From Effrenium voratum (Eukaryota; Sar; Dinophyceae; Suessiales; Symbiodiniaceae): a stretch of 64,000 nucleotides of DNA. Of this stretch, positions 60,182-64,000 are shown in pieces. The stretch lies in contig CAUJNA010001502.1 in assembly GCA_963377175.1 (NCBI GenBank), positions 35,001 to 99,000 of the forward strand. Direction: 5' to 3'. The first letter of the stretch is position 1; the number at the start of each line of letters is the position of its first letter. Both the position numbers and the translations under genes were made by a program. The notes under the pieces were generated by a model. It saw only the letters and a program-made list of their open reading frames with translations, did no database searches and was not told the DNA's origin.

Positions 60182-60262
60182 CAACAAGTAACCAAACTTT
60201 TAATTCAGCATTGGAATGAGTCGTCCCAAAAAGCCTAAAGTCCAGGAACTCAGGAAGTGAGC
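60182..60262. mobile_element. ACTCAGGAAGTG-family element, partial copy 4
   Basis: The right end, AGTCCAGGAACTCAGGAAGT, is intact. The left part is diverged. Confidence 0.5.
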
Positions 60263-60622
60263 TATCTCAAAAGTGGCTCCAAAAAATGATCAAACCGGCT
60301 GAGGGAAGAAGAGAGATCCTCACTTCGCGAGAGGAGTGGCAAAAACGGTAACCCAACTTCTTTCTTTAACACCAAAATGGTTAAGACCCAAACAATTCGA
60401 AACGGAGCTCGAGTGAGGATCCACCGGCTGACGGGAAACACTTGGCAATCCCTTGTTCAATCCCTCCATGTGCTTAAGCCCCCCTGGAAAAAAAAAAAAA
60501 AACAAGTATTTCCGGTAGTGATAGATTCCCTTTACCACCAACAGGGGCAAATAACAAACATTCATTTCAGCGAATGGAAGAATCCCTGCCCCTAAGGCGC
60601 TAAGTGCAAACAACTCATGGGC

Positions 60623-60716
60623 CTGGCTTGGGGTCATCGAGCTTGGGGTGCTCGATATGCATATCCAGCACGGCGGCGCGGCAGAAGCAGAAGGCCAGCT
60701 GTGCCAGGTAGGCCCC
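60623..60716 (-). CDS. Putative minus-strand exon, GAYLAQLAFCFCRAAVLDMH...
   Basis: Acceptor cgatcgatctgcag, then 31 codons plus G to a GC donor (CCAG|GCCCAT): GAYLAQLAFCFCRAAVLDMH, then IEHPKLDDPKP. The frame is also open upstream (GSAPIDLQ), so the exon may be longer. Not recognised. Confidence 0.52.
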
Positions 60717-60799
60717 CTGCAGATCGATCGGTGCCGAGCCGCGCCGGGCAAAACCCATTCGCCCCCAACCGCCATTTTGCAGATTTGGGGGATATACGT

Positions 60800-62260
60800 T
60801 GCCACTACTTATGTATGAAATAACTGGTCGGGGATGCGTCCTTGTTGAAGCAACTTTCCAGGATATGCGATCTACCCAAAGATGTGATGAGCTTTGCTTC
60901 TGAATGTTTCGAGCCGACCCTGTGCCGAGAAGACGTGGCTGACTCAAAGACTTGTTGAGTGTCTTGTAATTGGGCCGATCCTATGTCATCCGCCCAGGGG
61001 GTACATAGCTGTCACCTTTGCTTGTTAGCAGGCCCAGGTTCCCTGAGACATGGCTGGCGCTATGTCAAAATATCGCTGTGTATTTGTGCACTCTCCTGAC
61101 TTACGCAAGATCAACCCATTCATTGTTCTCCCTGCCTCCCTTCGCCACGGCTCTGATTCACTACCAATTACAATTAAACGCGATGTGAGCTTAGCACCGG
61201 ATCAAGCAGGCAAACACCTAGGTCTTACCTTGGCTGGAATTAGGACCCCAGCAAAAAACATATTGTTGCCTGGTTAGATCAAAACAAAGGGGGACCCCAA
61301 AAAAGCAAAAAATACCAAGAGCCCACAAGCCTTTGGTCAGAGTCCGGGATCCGAAAATCGCCACCCGACAAAACGCTCCGGTTGGGCGTCTGGCGTGCAG
61401 CAGCACTGACAAGATCACCTCAGACGCAAGCCGATCCAGAAGCCCAAAGGCCATGGGAAGAAAGGGCACCGCTTGTATTTGAAAGGGAAACCCTTCCCCC
61501 AACAAAAGGAAAACAAGTGCCACTGGGCAGCTGGACCAGCTTCCAAGTCGTAAAAAGTAGATGTCAAAATTGCTTTCTAGGTAAGTGAGGGATGAATTTC
61601 ATCAAAATTGTAGAATTGCGCCAGCTACTCATGAGGCCCGCCCACCGCCCAACCTGAGCACCTATAGGAGTCAATCCCTTGTTTTGCACCCGTTATTCTA
61701 GAAAACGGTTTGGAGTCGCTTTTCGCGGGTTTCACCAGTTCTTCCCCCTGTAGGTTCATTTTTAGTACTCTTTTTATATACAGGGGTGGTTTCACAGATT
61801 CGCCACATCCAAGCCGTCTGGAGTCGTGCTTCCTCTTGCCGTGGTTCCGCAGTTGTTCCTTTATCCTCCAAGGGACGCCTTGGGAACCCCATGAGGCCCT
61901 GAAGCGACTCCGAGGTTGGGAGCTTGGGGTATGCGCAGGTATGTGGGCGGCCTCCTGGAAGGTACGGCGCGGTCTCCGTTGTGCGTTTCGGATTTTCACG
62001 GGTGGTTCCCGCTTTGGTGAGGATATGAACTATTTTACGTGGTTCTACCGACCAGTGGGGATGAAACCAAAGTTAACATTACATTTGTTAGGAACAGCTG
62101 GCGCATGGAATGCTAAGGCTGGCTTTAGTGACGCCAAAGTCCCCGCCCCAAAACCTGCCGCTCTTGGTGGCCTGGTATTGAAGAGAACCGCAAGCGCAAA
62201 TACAAAGGAAGATCCCACAGATCGGGTTGTTGGTGCTGTTTATGATAAACAAATAAAAAA
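60800..62260. other. Non-coding stretch
   Basis: No exon-like island with splice sites. The plus frame 61710-62294 (194 codons) has poor protein character. Confidence 0.35.
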
Positions 62261-62267
62261 AACAAGT

Positions 62268-62316
62268 ATAGTGTATATACATATATATATATAAAGACAT
62301 ACATATATATATATAC
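62268..62316. repeat. TA microsatellite
   Basis: TATATACATATATATATATA followed by a second TA run. Non-coding. Confidence 0.85.
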
Positions 62317-62751
62317 AGAACCAAACAAATAATAATAACACACAAGATGAGCTGATGGATTGGAGCAGGTGTTGTGATTGAACCAATAAACAGCAAGTCC
62401 CAACTGTGGGGCTTCAAGCAATGACACTGGCGGGGGGGGGGGGTCTCCATTGAATTACTCGCCCAGTCCGTCTTGAATCACTATACAACTCACTTGAGTG
62501 GATTGGCCCATTAGAAAACGCCCAAGCACGACATGATCGTGATGAAAGGTGATAAGCTCAGTTGTCTTGCCCCAATAAAATCGCTCAAACGCGACTGACA
62601 TGAGGGTGATGAAAGGTGATAAACTCAGTTGCACAAAGGACACACAAGGTGACTCAGTGTTTTGGAGCGTTAACGCAAAATTGCAACCCGAAATAGGCAG
62701 ACCAAAAGGTCAAGCGATCGATTCGCTTTGCAAACCCCCCCTGCTTTGGCC

Positions 62752-62876
62752 TGAGGGTTTTTGTAATACACCCTGGGATTCACTATACTGGGTATTGACC
62801 CCATTTCGGCAAAACCGTGCTATATTGAACCATTCTGGGTCATTTCCCAAGGGTGTAATCCCGGGTTGTAATACAA
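62752..62876. mobile_element. Foldback element with CTGAGGGTTTTTGTAATACA ends
   Basis: Left end CTGAGGGTTTTTGTAATACA and right end TGTAATACAAAAACGCTCAG, inverted repeats matching at 18 of 20 positions, with an inner pair CCCTGGGATT / AATCCCGGG. About 125 nt. A related half-element is at 52740-52830. Confidence 0.8.
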
Positions 62877-62993
62877 AAACGCTCAGATTTGGGGGAGCAA
62901 TGAAACTATGAAAGGACAGCATAAAGCTATAAATGAAGCTCTTCAGGGGTTGTAATACCCTCCGAAATTCAGGGGCAAAAAGTTGGCAAACGA

Positions 62994-63024
62994 GTGTGTG
63001 TGTGTGTGGGTGTGTGTGTGTGTT
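62994..63024. repeat. GT microsatellite
   Basis: GTGTGTGTGTGTGGGTGTG run. Confidence 0.8.
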
Positions 63025-63097
63025 CTTGTCTTGCTGGTTCTCACAATGCAAGAAAACAACCAGGGAAAATGGCCCAGCTAGAAGCCCGAGGCGCCAC

Positions 63098-63188
63098 CAG
63101 CACGGTGCTCAGCCAAAGCTCGAGCGCCATGACATAGAGGAAGCTGAGCAGCAAGAGTACCAGGAGCTGGCAGATCTCCAAGTTGTTC
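63098..63188 (-). CDS. Putative minus-strand exon encoding a membrane segment
   Basis: Acceptor cgatcaagcctcaactcccag and GT donor (GTGCTG|GTGGCG) bracket 91 nt: NNLEICQLLVLLLLSFLYVM, then ALELWLSTVL. A clear transmembrane helix with an acidic residue near its end. The complementary plus frame is charged (PKLERHDIEEAEQQEYQEL), as expected opposite a membrane helix. It could be part of a channel or transporter; not recognised. Confidence 0.5.
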
Positions 63189-63199
63189 CTGGGAGTTGA

Positions 63200-64000
63200 G
63201 GCTTGATCGTCAAGTTGCTGGTACTCGACTCGAGTTGACCGGTTAGAAAAAAAGTGACTCAACTACTGGGCTACATGAAGAAGAGATCCGACGAAAAGCT
63301 TGCTCTTGATTTGAATCTGGCGATTCCTTTCTGAGCTCTGACCGGTCCCCTACCCGTGTTTCTCATGAACCCCTATGGCATTCCAAGAACCACCCCAATA
63401 CATCAGCTTGGCAAAGTTTGAACCCTGAGCTTAGCCCACCAAAGCGGAGTTCGGTCCAGGTGGCGGCCCATTCGCACGAGTGACATGCTTCCCTCTCGTT
63501 TGGTTTGGGCTGGTGTAACAGTGATCCGGTAGCGGACAATTCCATCTCCAAGCCAATCCCCATACCACCGATCGAATTCGCCTGCAAGTTACTTTGGATG
63601 GTCTCAAAGTTGAGGACCCTCAAAACGGTTGGCTTCCTTTAGGCGTCCGCTTAAAACCAACCCAAAGCGGACCCCTCATCAAAAACACACCACTTGACCA
63701 GTGATTCAAGGCCAGGGGGCTTTTGCAGATTGCTCCGACTCTAGTATCACCCAGTAAGGCTACAAAACATGTTCAGCCTCTGTATCCCTAAAGTTACTAA
63801 AGGCCCTAAAGTCTAAAGAATGCATAATTTTGGAGGCAGAAAAGCGGCACGGAGGTTCCTCCTGCTGCTTTCCGTTTAAGTCAGACCTGAAAAGGGCTTC
63901 CCAAGCTCCCTGCAGCAGCCTACGTGGCAGGGGTTCCATGCGACCTTTCAGGATGGGGATTCAAAATAGAGTAGCATGCGAATAAGGGTACCCTCAAAAA
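63200..64000. other. Non-coding stretch at the right edge
   Basis: No exon-like island or repeat was recognised. Confidence 0.35.

Overview
The window looks like nuclear DNA of a dinoflagellate. The evidence is a decayed gene copy at 2084-2947 preceded by a relic of the dinoflagellate trans-spliced leader, introns that begin with GC and probably GA as well as GT, many microsatellites and small foldback repeats, very low coding density, and four protein families that I remember as heavily amplified in dinoflagellate gene models. Genus is uncertain; a Suessiales/Symbiodiniaceae-like or Prorocentrum-like genome would fit. All splice sites were placed by eye and no search was run.

Region 1 (1-31 kb) is mostly non-coding repeat-rich DNA. 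It holds many short GC-rich islands, 40-120 nt, that read best on the minus strand and are flanked by AG acceptors and GT/GC/GA donors. They look like small exons separated by 1-3 kb introns. It also holds the leader-tagged pseudogene and a frameshifted coiled-coil fragment (28745-29035).

Region 2 (31.9-48.3 kb) is the clear gene cluster, all on the plus strand. I reconstructed four split genes whose exon phases join without a break. They are (1) a 754-residue protein with a basic KRKR/KAKAAGK region and a FARRPCPK...W module (31917-35332); (2) a DNA-methyltransferase-like protein with EYFAGVARIA and VMENPQNSL motifs (37227-39110); (3) a [16 protein letters not shown] protein ending PPRVKIEQ (39773-44390); and (4) a large LHGDG / NEDFVGR protein, possibly a transposase (46099-48331). 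Gene order, shared strand and G-rich direct repeats at about 30.8, 39.6 and 48.4 kb suggest one large mobile element or a conserved module. Their introns contain microsatellites and minisatellites.

Region 3 (48.5-64 kb) returns to minus-strand mini-exons (49.2, 49.7, 51.9, 52.0, 53.2, 55.0, 57.3, 58.8, 60.0, 60.7 and 63.1 kb) among foldback elements, tandem repeats and microsatellites. One minus-strand exon (37072-37170) also lies inside the plus-strand cluster. The simplest reading is one or more very long minus-strand genes with the plus-strand cluster nested inside, but the mini-exons could also be dispersed gene fragments. I saw no rRNA, tRNA or CRISPR. Stretches not listed hold only unassigned AT/GC-balanced DNA or repeat debris.
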